Origin: Pseudomonas oryzihabitans
GTDB taxonomy: Bacteria > Pseudomonadota > Gammaproteobacteria > Pseudomonadales > Pseudomonadaceae
Assembly: GCF_007665395.1 (NCBI RefSeq)
Contig: NZ_VDND01000002.1
Location: forward strand, 248,001 to 312,000
Reading direction: 5' to 3'
DNA: 64,000 bases
Positions 29,369 to 38,316 of this stretch are shown here, piece after piece (positions within the stretch are counted from its first letter, which is position 1; each line of letters starts with the position of its first letter). The notes beneath the pieces were generated by a model that saw nothing but the letters and a program-made list of their open reading frames with translations, was not told the DNA's origin and ran no database searches. The position numbers were made by a program, and so were the translations under genes.

Positions 29369-29852
29369 TCTCTCCCAGCGAGAGGGCCGAGGTGAGGGCG
29401 CCCCTTGGCGTAGGTTGGGTTGAGACGGCTCCACCGTCGAAGCCCAACGAGGCAGGTCCAGCCGAGGGATGTTGGGCTTCGCTGCGCTCAGCCCAACCTA
29501 CAAGGTGCCTTCGTGGAAAAGGCTGCGCCGTTTTCCACCCTACGCCATTGCCTGACCTCGATACCCCCTCTCCCTTGGGGAGAGGGCCGGGGTGAGGGCG
29601 GCCGTTGGCGCAGGCTGGGTTGAAACGGCTCCATCGTCGAAGCCCAACGATGCAGGTCCAGCCGAGGGGTGTTGGGCTTCGCTGTGCTCAGCCCAACCTA
29701 CAAAGTGCCTTCGTGGAAAAGGCTGCGCCGTTTTCCACCCTACGCCGTTGCCTGACCTCGACGCCCCCTCTCCCTTGGGGAGAGGGCCGGGGTGAGGGCG
29801 GCCGTTGGCGCAGGCTGGGTTGAAACGGCTCCACCGTCGAAGCTCAACGATC
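29369..29852. repeat. Tandem repeat, 200-bp period, about 2.4 copies
   Basis: Units run 29381-29580 and 29581-29780, with a partial third to about 29852; the period is exactly 200 bp and the copies differ by roughly fifteen bases by eye. Each unit holds three inverted modules: GAGAGGGCC...CCCTCTCCC, GTTGGGCTTCGC...GCTCAGCCCAAC, and GTGGAAAAGG...CCGTTTTCCACC. The array fills the gap between two convergent genes. The repeated 67-codon frames inside it are by-products of the repeat. Confidence 0.9.
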
Positions 29853-29879
29853 CCTAGCCAGAGCGCCGCTCCCGTCGGC

Positions 29880-31793
29880 TCACACCTTGAAGCGTGCCGT
29901 CATCTCTTGCAGACGGACGCCGATGCGGGCGAGTTCCAGGCTCGATGAGGCGGTTTCTTCGCTGGCGGCCGCGGTCTGGTCGGAAATGTCGCGGACATTG
30001 GTGACGTTGCGGCTGATCTCTTCGCCGGCCGAGCTCTGCTGTTCGGCGGCGCAGGCGATCTGCTCGTTCATCGATTCGATGTCCTTGACCGAGCGGGTGA
30101 TGCGCTTGAGCATCTCGCCCGCCTCGCGGGACAGGCCGACGCTGCTGTCGGTCAGCTGCACATTGAAGTCGAGCACCGTGGCCATCCGGTCGGTGCTCTG
30201 GTGCAGTCCGGTGATGAGCTGGGCGATCTCGTCGGTGGAGGAGCGGGTACGCTGGGCCAGGCCGCGGACCTCGTCGGCGACCACGGCGAAGCCGCGTCCC
30301 GCCTCGCCGGCCCGGGCCGCCTCGATGGCGGCGTTGAGCGCCAGCAGGTTGGTCTGCTCGGCCACCGCCTTGATCACGTCCAGTACCCCACCGATGCTGT
30401 CGGCATGGCCGCGCAGGGTGGCCATGGCGGCCTTGGTCGACGCCATTTCCCGGGCCAGCACTTCGATCTGATCGACCGCCTTGCTCACCGACTGATCGCC
30501 CTGCTGGGCCTGGCGACTGGCCTCCAACGCCGACTTGGCGGCCGCGCCGGCGTTGCGCGCCACCTCGTGGGTGGTGGCGGTCATTTCCTGGATGGCGGTG
30601 GCGATCTGGTCGGTTTCGACCTTCTGCGACTGCACCCCGGCGCTGGTCTGCTCGGTCACCGCCGACAGCTCTTCGGCGGCACTGGCGACTTGCACCACCC
30701 CGTCGCGCACATCGCTGATGAGGCGCTGCAGGTTGCTGGTCATACGCTGCATGCTGGTCTGTAGCGCGCCCAACTCGTCCTTCCGGGTTACCTCCTGCCG
30801 ATGGGTGATGTCACCGTTGGCCACGGTCTCGGCCAGGGCGACGGTCTCCTGCAGCGGCTTGACGATGGAGCGGGTGATCAGCCAGGCGCAGACCAGGCCC
30901 AGGACGACGGCGACCGCCAGCCAGATCGCCAGCAGCTGACGGGCACCGGCCACGTCGGCCGCGCGGAATTCCTGCTGGATCGCCGTCAGCTTGTCGGCGA
31001 TGGAGAGCAGCGTGGTGATGGTGCTGGTGATGCCACCCTGGGCTTCGTCCACTCGCGCCTGGGTGACCACCAGTTGCTCGAGTCGCTGCTGATAGCCGGT
31101 GATCTCGCCGAGCAGCTGCTGCACGGTGTTGGCCGGCAGGGCGGCGGTGTCGAGGGCCTTGACCTGGTCGATTACGGTGGCGATGGCGGCGCGGGCCGCC
31201 TGTTCGCCGTCCTTGCTCGGGGAACTCGCGTAGCCGCGGAAATCGACCCTCATGCGTTGCAGGCCGACGAACAGGGCGGCCAGTTGCTGGCGATCGGCGG
31301 AGCGCCCGGTCTCGGCGTTGGCCGCGTCGGCCAGGGCGAGCATCTGGGCATTGGCCGACTCCATGGAGGTGGCGGCGACCTTGCGGGTGTCTTCCCGCTC
31401 GCGGGTAGCGCTGACCACCTGGGTGTAGAAGACGCGATAACGCTTGAGCGCGGCGTCGGCTTCGGCCAGCAGGGCCTTGTTCGCCGCGGCCCTGAATTTC
31501 GGCATGATGCCGTGCAACTGGGCCTCGGTCTTGTCCAGGGCGGCGAGCCACTTGGCCGCCTGGGCGTCATCGGCCTTGGTGAAATACACCAGCCGCTCGA
31601 TGCGCATGTCGCGGGCCACGGTGCTGTAGCCGGCGATGTCGTTCATGCGCTCGCTGCGGTCACGCAGGGTGTCGGTGGCCGACCAGCCGGTGTAGGCCAC
31701 CAGCAGGATCATGCCGATGAGCAGGGAAAAGCCCAGGGCGAGCTTGGCCCTGACGCTGAGGTTGCTTAATACGTTCCAGCCACGTTGCTGCAT
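29880..31793 (-). CDS. Methyl-accepting chemotaxis protein (HBM type)
   Basis: A 637-residue chemoreceptor. TM1 is LALGFSLLIGMILLVAYTGW (about residues 18-37). The periplasmic part to about residue 285 is long and helical and contains NDIAGYSTVARDMRIERLVY, the feature of the helical bimodular (HBM) ligand domain of McpS, which binds TCA-cycle acids in P. putida. TM2 is LLAIWLAVAVVLGLVCAWLI, then HAMP and the signalling hairpin [20 protein letters not shown]. Length matches the McpS class (about 640). The ligand here is unproven. It is convergent with the ClpP-fold gene across the repeat array. Confidence 0.9.
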   Translation of the reverse strand: MQQRGWNVLSNLSVRAKLALGFSLLIGMILLVAYTGWSATDTLRDRSERMNDIAGYSTVARDMRIERLVYFTKADDAQAAKWLAALDKTEAQLHGIMPKFRAAANKALLAEADAALKRYRVFYTQVVSATREREDTRKVAATSMESANAQMLALADAANAETGRSADRQQLAALFVGLQRMRVDFRGYASSPSKDGEQAARAAIATVIDQVKALDTAALPANTVQQLLGEITGYQQRLEQLVVTQARVDEAQGGITSTITTLLSIADKLTAIQQEFRAADVAGARQLLAIWLAVAVVLGLVCAWLITRSIVKPLQETVALAETVANGDITHRQEVTRKDELGALQTSMQRMTSNLQRLISDVRDGVVQVASAAEELSAVTEQTSAGVQSQKVETDQIATAIQEMTATTHEVARNAGAAAKSALEASRQAQQGDQSVSKAVDQIEVLAREMASTKAAMATLRGHADSIGGVLDVIKAVAEQTNLLALNAAIEAARAGEAGRGFAVVADEVRGLAQRTRSSTDEIAQLITGLHQSTDRMATVLDFNVQLTDSSVGLSREAGEMLKRITRSVKDIESMNEQIACAAEQQSSAGEEISRNVTNVRDISDQTAAASEETASSSLELARIGVRLQEMTARFKV

Positions 31794-32535
31794 GAGGACT
31801 ACCTGGATAGCGGTGCGTGATGAGGCGGTGGCGTCGGGCCTGCGCCTCGAACTTCACGGTTACGGCAGCCTCTCGGATTTCGTCGGCCGCCGGCAGTGCC
31901 GGTCGGTGCGAAAGGGGTGCTTGGCATCAAGTGCGGGTAACCACGGATTTACCTGGAGGCGTCGTCATCGGCAGAGCTCGGGTCGGCCTGGGCTTCCGGA
32001 CCTGGTTCGCCCGCTCGCGGCGGGCGTTGAGGAGGCAGTCGGAAGCAGGTGGCCACGCGCTATCGATTACGACGATTCTTGAGGGCGCGCTAATAGAACG
32101 CGAATTCTCCAGATATTCGAATCGAGACGATGGGCAGGCCGATTCCGGGGACATGCGGCAGGGCGTGGCAGTGGTCCTATGTCGTATGTTTCTGTTTTAC
32201 GACGATTTATCGCTTAGTAGTTTGACTATAGGCGCCGGCGTGGTGGGTTTTCCGGGTGGTCCGGACGAGGGTTTTTCCTGGTCGCCAGGCGGCCCCATCG
32301 CCATGCGCCTGTCTCGCTCGTACACTCCGTGGCGAGCCCGGTCCGCTCCTCAGGCGCCGTTAGCCTCGCCCGCCCCTCGTTTGGCGGATGCCAGTAGGGT
32401 AGCGGCGCCGCGACCGCTTCGCATGAGGCGCCAGGCACGGCACTTCAACCCTGTTGCGGACACCGTCCTCGGTGCCTTATCACCCCGCCACGGGCAGACC
32501 ACCCCACTACTGTCGGATCGTCTCGGGATTCCAGA
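31794..32535. other. 742-bp gap with AT-rich patch
   Basis: The only frames here have unnatural composition and I do not support them. From 32090 to 32235 the sequence is clearly AT-richer than its surroundings and includes the inverted repeat GTCGTA (32181-32186)/TACGAC (32198-32203) and TTTGACTATA. It may hold the promoter of the chemoreceptor or remains of a transferred segment. Confidence 0.5.
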
Positions 32536-32796
32536 ATGCGCACGCTGAAAAATACCTTGCCGCCCCCCAACATGCTGATCGTCTTCGAGGCCGCCGGGCG
32601 GCACCTGAGCTTTACCCGGGCGGCGCTGGACGGGCTCGCTACCCTGGGGTACTGCGAAAACCACAGCCGTCAGCTTGACTGGGCCGTCGTCCAGGACATC
32701 GGCCTGAGCGTCCGGACCCAGGACCCCATGCTCCGCGGGACCGACCGGGCGGTGTATGGCGGCAGCGACGGCGGCTGCAGGGCGAGCCCCGGATAG
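32536..32796 (+). pseudogene. Chimeric remnant: LysR N-terminus joined to ClpP-fold C-terminus
   Basis: An 86-codon open frame in two parts. Residues 1-30 (MRTLKNTLPPPNMLIVFEAA and RHLSFTRAA) are the start of a GcvA-like LysR regulator helix-turn-helix domain. From about residue 42, SRQLDWAVVQDIGLSVRTQD and LRGTDRAVYGGSDGG match the last ~40 residues of the ClpP-fold protein encoded at 28663-29361 (there RRRLDYDAAKDIGLITRSQD and PRGTDRALYFITDGG). The simplest reading is an internal deletion that fused two genes and destroyed both. Neither domain is complete enough to work. Nothing else is recognisable in 32797-33099. Confidence 0.75.
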
Positions 32797-33099
32797 GGCT
32801 GGGCTCGCGGCGCACAGGCGGCGCTCGACCGCTCTGGGATCCAGGTGGCATACCCGGCGCCCTGCGCCGGCCCGCGCTACAAAAGCCCGGTCTTTCGTGT
32901 TAGGTTCGAGTCATGCCCTGCCCATCCCTCGACTGGCAACCCAGTCCCCCATAGCTCGCGCCTCCTTCGTCCTTGCCCTGCCGCAAGGACCGCTATCGTC
33001 CTGTCGCGCCCGCGGCAGGACGTGTGCCCACCCTGAAATCCACGCCTGATCCGGCGTCTGCCGCTCGCCCGACGGGTCAGGCACAGGTGCGAGTTTGCT

Positions 33100-34584
33100 A
33101 TGTTGAATACCCTCAAGACGCATTGGCTGGCCAATGTGAAGAACGACGTGCTGTCCGGGTTGGTCGTTGCCCTGGCGCTGATCCCCGAAGCCATCGCCTT
33201 TTCCATCATCGCCGGAGTCGATCCCAAGGTCGGGCTCTACGCATCCTTCTGCATCGCCGTGGTGATCGCCTTCGTCGGTGGCCGCCCGGGGATGATCTCG
33301 GCCGCCACGGGCGCCATGGCGCTGCTGATGGTGACCCTGGTCAAGGAGCACGGCCTGCAGTACCTGCTGGCGGCGACCCTGTTGACCGGGGTGCTGCAGA
33401 TCGGCGCGGGCTACCTGCGCCTGGGCAGCCTGATGCGCTTCGTGTCCCGCTCGGTGGTGACCGGCTTCGTCAATGCCCTGGCGATCCTCATCTTTCTCGC
33501 CCAGCTGCCCGAGCTGACCCACGTCGGCTGGGAGGTCTACGCCATGACCGCCGCCGGGCTGGGCATCATCTACCTGTTCCCGCTATTGCCCGTGGTCGGC
33601 CGGCTGCTGCCGTCGCCGCTGGTGTGCATCCTGGTCTTGACCGCCTTGTCCCTCGCCCTGGGGCTGGACATCCGTACCGTGGGCGACATGGGCCAGCTGC
33701 CCGACACCCTGCCGGTGCTGCTCTGGCCGCAGGTACCCCTGACCCTCGACACCCTGCTGATCATCCTGCCCTATTCCCTGGCGCTGGCCGTGGTCGGTCT
33801 GCTGGAGTCGCTGATGACGGCCACCCTCGTCGATGACTTCACCGACACGCCCAGCGACAAGAATCGCGAGTGCAAGGGGCAGGGCATCGCCAACATCGCC
33901 GCCGGCCTGCTGGGCGGCATGGCCGGCTGCGCCATGATCGGCCAGTCGGTGATCAACCTGAAATCCGGCGGCCGCACCCGGCTGTCCACCCTCTGTGCCG
34001 GGGTCTTCCTGCTGCTGATGGTGGTATTCCTCGGCGACTGGCTCGCCCGGATCCCCATGGCCGCCCTGGTCGCGGTGATGATCATGGTCGCCCTCGGCAC
34101 CTTCAACTGGGCCTCGCTGCGCGACCTGCGCCGGCATCCGCTCTCCACCAACCTGGTGATGGTCGCCACCGTGGTGGTCGTGGTCGCCACGCACAACCTG
34201 GCGCTCGGGGTGCTGGTCGGGGTGCTGCTGGCCGCGCTGTTCTTCGCCAACAAGGTAGGGCGCCAGCTGCGCCTGACGTCCCGGCTGGAGGCGCCCGGCG
34301 TGCGCCGCTACGAGGTACGGGGCCAGGTGTTCTTCTCGTCCACCAGCGCCTTCCTCGCGGCGTTCGATTTCCAGGAACCCCTGGACGAGGTACGCCTCGA
34401 TCTCAAGGCAGCGCAGTTCTGGGACGTCACCGCCGTCGCCGCCCTGGACAAGGTCGTGCTCCGCTATCGCCGCGACGGCGTGACCGTGCAGGTGCTCGAC
34501 CTCGACCCGGCCAGCGCGACCCTGGTTGACCGCTTCGGCATCCATGACAAGCCCGGGGGCAGCGAGCAGGTGCTGGGTCACTGA
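33100..34584 (+). CDS. SulP-family anion transporter with STAS domain
   Basis: A 494-residue membrane protein. The SulP core has about 12-14 helices: [20 protein letters not shown] (residues about 16-35) is the conserved first helix, [20 protein letters not shown] follows, and [18 protein letters not shown] sequence [20 protein letters not shown] contains the conserved intramembrane motif near residue 255. The cytoplasmic C-terminus (about 410-485) is a STAS domain ([20 protein letters not shown]). The substrate may be sulfate, bicarbonate or another anion; no neighbour helps. Upstream, 32797-33099 has no clear promoter that I would name. Confidence 0.9.
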   Translation: MLNTLKTHWLANVKNDVLSGLVVALALIPEAIAFSIIAGVDPKVGLYASFCIAVVIAFVGGRPGMISAATGAMALLMVTLVKEHGLQYLLAATLLTGVLQIGAGYLRLGSLMRFVSRSVVTGFVNALAILIFLAQLPELTHVGWEVYAMTAAGLGIIYLFPLLPVVGRLLPSPLVCILVLTALSLALGLDIRTVGDMGQLPDTLPVLLWPQVPLTLDTLLIILPYSLALAVVGLLESLMTATLVDDFTDTPSDKNRECKGQGIANIAAGLLGGMAGCAMIGQSVINLKSGGRTRLSTLCAGVFLLLMVVFLGDWLARIPMAALVAVMIMVALGTFNWASLRDLRRHPLSTNLVMVATVVVVVATHNLALGVLVGVLLAALFFANKVGRQLRLTSRLEAPGVRRYEVRGQVFFSSTSAFLAAFDFQEPLDEVRLDLKAAQFWDVTAVAALDKVVLRYRRDGVTVQVLDLDPASATLVDRFGIHDKPGGSEQVLGH

Positions 34585-34702
34585 GGGGGACGGGCTAGGA
34601 CTTCCAGCGGCGTGGAAGACTTGGACGTGCGCGTTGAGGGGGGGCTGACGCCACCCGCTACCGAGGGCAGAAGAACCCGATCAGCGCCAGCGCGAGTTAC
34701 AC

Positions 34703-34740
34703 AGGTTGGCGCTAAGCGCAGCGAAGCCCAACACCCTACG
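34703..34740. repeat. Isolated copy of the GTTGGGC-type repeat
   Basis: GGTTGGCGCTAAGCGCAGCG then AAGCCCAACACCCTACG is a slightly decayed copy (inverted) of the module repeated at 5716-5867 and in the 200-bp array. It lies in the 286-bp gap after the SulP gene, which holds no supported gene. Confidence 0.65.
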
Positions 34741-34809
34741 CCACGCCCCCCTTTGGGCTTCGGTGGTTCGTCGTATGAGTCCAATCTATGAAGCACAGCG
34801 ACCTCAACG

Positions 34810-34842
34810 AAAAAGGCCCGCCTCCAAGAGGCGGGCCTTTTT
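34810..34842. terminator. Perfect 14-bp bidirectional terminator
   Basis: AAAAAGGCCCGCCT (34810-34823) pairs with AGGCGGGCCTTTTT (34829-34842) around CCAAG. It has U runs in both directions and lies 29 bp beyond the stop of the 59-residue gene on the minus strand, and also faces transcription from SulP. Confidence 0.92.
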
Positions 34843-34870
34843 CAGGCAGTCGGTAAACAGGTCGTTCGAC

Positions 34871-35050
34871 TCACTCGGCGTGCGACGCGCCGTCGTGTTC
34901 GATCTGCTCCTTGTATTCGAGAGCAGCGGCTTCGCTCTGATAGACGCCGACCAGTTCACCTTCTTGCTTCACATCCCACAGGTGCAGGCCCAGGCCACGG
35001 GCTTCACGGGACATATGGTCTTCGTCGCGTTCAGTAACAGTAACGGTCAT
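34871..35050 (-). CDS. Conserved-looking 59-residue small protein
   Basis: Read from the minus strand: MTVTVTERDEDHMSREARGL, then GLHLWDVKQEGELVGVYQSE and AAALEYKEQIEHDGASHAE. An AAGGAG ribosome-binding site lies 7 bases before the ATG, and a strong intrinsic terminator lies 29 bp after the stop, so it is an independent transcription unit. Composition is acidic, without membrane segment or Cys. The WDVKQEGELVGVYQSEAAAL part looks like a small alpha/beta unit. I do not know a function. It is shorter than usual annotation cut-offs and easily missed. Confidence 0.8.
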   Translation of the reverse strand: MTVTVTERDEDHMSREARGLGLHLWDVKQEGELVGVYQSEAAALEYKEQIEHDGASHAE

Positions 35051-35297
35051 GCTGTATCTCCTTGGTCGAGCCCGCGCTACGGCTGGGCTTGAAGCCCCAT
35101 ACTAGAGCGTTTGGCCCGCCGACCAAGGTTGATCTCGGCAATAAGTCGTTACAACTTCTGCGACAATCTGTCGCGCCATGAGTTGTCTCGCCTGTCTCCG
35201 GGCAGTGTCACGGGTGCCCAGATCCCAGGGAATTGACTCTGCCATAGGCACCGCGAGCCTCGGGTTGTGGCTTCCCGTTCGTCGATGTTGGCTGACG

Positions 35298-35364
35298 TTA
35301 TCGCGGCCATGGGCCGCTCCTACAGGGGGGATGCTTTTGTAGGAGCGGCCCATGGCCGCGATAA
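35298..35364. repeat. REP-type large inverted repeat
   Basis: Two perfect 27-base arms (35298-35324 and 35338-35364) built on TGTAGGAGCGGCCCATGGCC flank a 13-base GGGGGGATGCTTT-type spacer. The core GTAGGAGCGG is the common Pseudomonas REP motif, arranged here as a REP pair. Degenerate further copies (AGCTCCTACACGGG, TTGGTAGGAACGG) follow to about 35430. The rest of 35051-35575 holds no gene. Confidence 0.85.
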
Positions 35365-35538
35365 AGATAAAGACAGTAGCTCCTACACGGGTTCGCGAGT
35401 TGGTAGGAACGGCCGCATCGGCGGACCGCCCTGGCCGCTACTGGGGAGCTGGCCTTCACATGGGAAAAGACTGGAGCCTACTCGTTGGCAAGCACGAGAG
35501 ACGACCGCCCCTTTAATAACGGCCACCCACAAAACAAA

Positions 35539-35558
35539 ACGCCCTCCGAAGAGGGCGT
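35539..35558 (-). terminator. Terminator of the DUF3108 gene
   Basis: ACGCCCTC-CGAA-GAGGGCGT forms an 8-bp stem with a tetraloop 18 bp after the DUF3108 stop. On the minus strand it is followed by TTTGTTTTG. Confidence 0.88.
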
Positions 35559-35575
35559 CGTCGCGGGTGCCAGGC

Positions 35576-36289
35576 TCAGTTGGCGCCTTTCACCGTGCGG
35601 CCATTGACCGTGCCTTCCTTGAGGCTGGTCTGGTATTCCTTGCCGTCGCTCTCCTGCTGGTAGAGACGCACTAGCAGGTAGTCCCAATCCTTGGCGAACC
35701 ACAGCTCGGTCTTGCGGCTGCTCTTGGTGGGGTCGCGCACGCGCTCCACCTTGATGGCATCGAACAGGCCCAGCGGCGTGCGGATACGCTCCGGACCGAT
35801 GACGCGGAAGTCGTAGGTGTCGATGCTGTCGCCGTCGACGATCTGGTAGCTCATGCTCTTCTTGCCGTCGGCCACGTCCTGCTGCAGCTTGAGCTGGTAG
35901 GTCGACTTGTCCAGCAAGCCGCGATCCAGGGTCAAGCTGACCGGGTCGTCCTTGTCCTTGCCAGTGACCTTCTTGCCCGCCCAGTCGAAGGTCAGCTCGC
36001 TCTCGCGGCTCTTGCCCAGCCCGCTGCGCTTGTACTGGTAGGTGTCCGGCAGGAAGGCCTCGCCTTCGCGGCGGAAGGTGCTGGATTCATTGAGGCCCGC
36101 CACCAGCATGGAAGCCTCGAATTTCAACTCCCAGTGACCATCGGCCGCTTTCTCCAGCGAGCGTTCGGCGGAACCGCTGACCGGCATCTGCTTCCAGTCG
36201 GCGGTGTAGCTGGCCGTGAAGGGCTGCAGGTCGAAGGCGAAGGCCGAGGCGCTGCAGAGGGTGGCCAATAGGAACAACAGACGTCGCAT
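35576..36289 (-). CDS. DUF3108 periplasmic protein
   Basis: A 237-residue protein with a clear signal peptide (MRRLLFLLATLCSASAFA, cleaved before FDLQPF). The mature part is the beta-rich DUF3108 domain, beginning FTASYTADWKQMPVSGSAER and including LDRGLLDKSTYQLKLQQDV and PERIRTPLGLFDAIKVERVR. The fold resembles lipoprotein carriers such as LolA/LolB, but the role is unknown. It follows purN by 15 bp, the arrangement I remember from other pseudomonads, and probably ends that operon at the terminator just downstream. Confidence 0.9.
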   Translation of the reverse strand: MRRLLFLLATLCSASAFAFDLQPFTASYTADWKQMPVSGSAERSLEKAADGHWELKFEASMLVAGLNESSTFRREGEAFLPDTYQYKRSGLGKSRESELTFDWAGKKVTGKDKDDPVSLTLDRGLLDKSTYQLKLQQDVADGKKSMSYQIVDGDSIDTYDFRVIGPERIRTPLGLFDAIKVERVRDPTKSSRKTELWFAKDWDYLLVRLYQQESDGKEYQTSLKEGTVNGRTVKGAN

Positions 36290-36304
36290 CAGGTTCTCCT
36301 TGGA

Positions 36305-36973
36305 TCAGCAAAGGGAGGCCGCGACCGAGGTCGACGGCAGGGTAGCCCCGGTGGGCGGCAGTGCCTCGCCGTCGAGCTCGGCACCCGAGGTGCCCAGCCG
36401 CAGACGACCTTCGGCGAACAGCCGCACCGCCACAGGATAAAGGAGGTGCTCGGCGGCGTGTACCCGGGCCGCGAGGCTCTCCGCCGTGTCTTCGGCCTGC
36501 ACCGGCACGCGCGACTGCAGGACGACCGGGCCCCCGTCCAGTTCTTCGGTGACGAAGTGGACGCTGCAGCCGTGCCAGGCATCGCCCGCGTCGAGGGCGC
36601 GCTGGTGAGTGTGCAACCCCTTGTACAGCGGCAGCAAAGAGGGATGGATATTGAGCAGGCGACCCTGGTAGCGCCGCACGAAGGCTGGCGTGAGGATGCG
36701 CATGAAGCCGGCCAGCACCACCAGGTCGGCGCCCTGGGCGTCGATGGCGGCGGCCAGCGCCGCATCGAAGCTGTCGCGGTCGGCATGCTCGCGGTGATCG
36801 ATCACCGCGGTGGCGATCCCGGCGTGCCGTGCCCGCTCCAGGCCATAGGCCTCGGCGCGGTTGGCGATCACCGCCGCGATCCGCACGGGCGGTGTCGCGG
36901 CGTCGATCAGGGCTTGCAGGTTGCTGCCGTGGCCGGAGACGAGCACCACCACGGCGCAGTCGGCAGGGCTCAT
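36305..36973 (-). CDS. purN: Phosphoribosylglycinamide formyltransferase
   Basis: A 222-residue enzyme that transfers the formyl group of 10-formyl-THF to GAR in the third step of purine synthesis. The N-terminal [16 protein letters not shown] binds the substrate phosphate. Catalytic residues are in [20 protein letters not shown] (Asn and His) and [13 protein letters not shown] (Asp). Its ATG overlaps the purM stop by four bases, so PurM and PurN are translationally coupled. The C-terminal ~15 residues extend past the usual fold and are low-complexity. Confidence 0.96.
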   Translation of the reverse strand: MSPADCAVVVLVSGHGSNLQALIDAATPPVRIAAVIANRAEAYGLERARHAGIATAVIDHREHADRDSFDAALAAAIDAQGADLVVLAGFMRILTPAFVRRYQGRLLNIHPSLLPLYKGLHTHQRALDAGDAWHGCSVHFVTEELDGGPVVLQSRVPVQAEDTAESLAARVHAAEHLLYPVAVRLFAEGRLRLGTSGAELDGEALPPTGATLPSTSVAASLC

Positions 36974-38031
36974 CCGTGCTGTTTCAGGTTGTTCAGGACC
37001 ACCTGGTCGGCGCCGGCCGCGGCCTGCTCGATGCGGCCGATGACCCAGGGCTGCTCACCCTCGGCGCGCAGCACCTGCAGGGTGGCTTCGACCTGGTCGT
37101 GGGCCACGCAGATGACCATGCCGACGCCACAGTTCAGCACGCGGTGCATCTCGGTCTCGTCGACGTTGCCCTGCTGCTGCAGCCAGTCGAATACCGCCGG
37201 ACGCTGCCAGCTGGCCACGTCCAGTACTGCCTGGGCGCCTTCGGGCAGCACGCGCGGGATGTTGTCCAGCAGGCCGCCGCCGGTGATGTGGGCCATGGCC
37301 TTGACCGCTCCGGTGTCCTTGATCAGCTTGAGCAGCGGCTTGACGTAGATGCGGGTGGGCGCCATCAGCAGTTCGGTCAGCGGCTGGCCGTCGAGCTGGA
37401 TGTTCTCGATGTCGGCACCGGCCACCTCGATGATCTTGCGGATCAGCGAATAGCCGTTGGAGTGCGGGCCGGAGGAGGGCAGGGCGATCAAGGCGTCGCC
37501 GGTGGTGACCTTGGAACCGTCGATGATCTCCGACTTTTCCACCACGCCCACGCAGAAACCGGCCAGGTCGTAGTCTTCGCCTTCGTACATGCCGGGCATC
37601 TCGGCGGTCTCGCCACCCACCAGGGAGCAGCCCGCCTGTTCGCAGCCGGTGCCGATGCCGGTCACCACCTGGGCGGCGACGTCGACATTGAGCTTGCCGG
37701 TGGCGTAGTAGTCGAGGAAGAACAGCGGCTCGGCGCCGCAGACCACCAGGTCGTTGACGCACATGGCGACCAGGTCGATGCCGATGCTGTCGTGCTTGGC
37801 CAGGTTCATGGCGAGGCGCAGCTTGGTGCCGACGCCGTCGGTGCCGGAGACCAGCACCGGCTGGCGATAGCCGGCCGGGATCTCGCACAGGGCACCGAAG
37901 CCCCCCAGGCCGCCCATGACTTCCGGGCGGGCGGTGCGCTTGGCGACGCCCTTGATGCGTTCTACCAGAGCCTCACCGGCGTCGATGTCCACACCGGCGT
38001 CCTTGTAGCTCAGCTGGGGTTGTTTGCTCAT
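36970..38031 (-). CDS. purM: Phosphoribosylformylglycinamidine cyclo-ligase
   Basis: A 353-residue ATP-dependent AIR synthetase, step five of purine synthesis. Family motifs are [20 protein letters not shown] (ATP/substrate loop, about residues 60-79), [37 protein letters not shown] and [20 protein letters not shown]. Length is normal. It is the first gene of purM-purN-DUF3108, and a 20-bp palindrome lies 31 bp before its ATG. Confidence 0.97.
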   Translation of the reverse strand: MSKQPQLSYKDAGVDIDAGEALVERIKGVAKRTARPEVMGGLGGFGALCEIPAGYRQPVLVSGTDGVGTKLRLAMNLAKHDSIGIDLVAMCVNDLVVCGAEPLFFLDYYATGKLNVDVAAQVVTGIGTGCEQAGCSLVGGETAEMPGMYEGEDYDLAGFCVGVVEKSEIIDGSKVTTGDALIALPSSGPHSNGYSLIRKIIEVAGADIENIQLDGQPLTELLMAPTRIYVKPLLKLIKDTGAVKAMAHITGGGLLDNIPRVLPEGAQAVLDVASWQRPAVFDWLQQQGNVDETEMHRVLNCGVGMVICVAHDQVEATLQVLRAEGEQPWVIGRIEQAAAGADQVVLNNLKQHG

Positions 38032-38062
38032 GAATCCTGGCCTTTAGCGAATGGCGAAACGA

Positions 38063-38082
38063 GCCGGCTGGCGCCAGCCGGC
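38063..38082. promoter_or_regulatory. 20-bp perfect palindrome upstream of purM
   Basis: GCCGGCTGGCGCCAGCCGGC is fully self-complementary and ends 31 bp before the purM start (minus strand). It could be an operator or a stable leader hairpin. It does not resemble the E. coli PurR site ACGCAAACGTTTGCGT. Confidence 0.45.
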
Positions 38083-38316
38083 GATGAGGCGGGCGATTTT
38101 ACCAGAAGCCGTGCCAAAGCACGCGGCCCGCCGCGCCCTCCGGTCCGGGACGGGATGGCACCCCGCCCGCGCCAGAGGGTCTGAGCCAGACCGCCGGCGT
38201 TTGCGCCTGGCGACGCCGTCCTCCTGCGGGCTGTTTCGCGGCCCGTGCCGCCGCGCCCTTGCCCGCGAGGCAGGCGGCTTTTAAGGTATGCCCCTTGCCC
38301 CTTCTATGGAATCGCC

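Noticed and set aside
29392..29823. Four repeated ~70-codon frames
   Set aside because: They are copies of the same non-coding 200-bp repeat; no ribosome-binding site and the sequences only mirror the repeat.
31817..32548. 243-codon plus-strand frame before the LysR remnant
   Set aside because: It has Arg- and Ser-rich stretches and no homologous feature; it crosses the AT-rich patch without codon bias.
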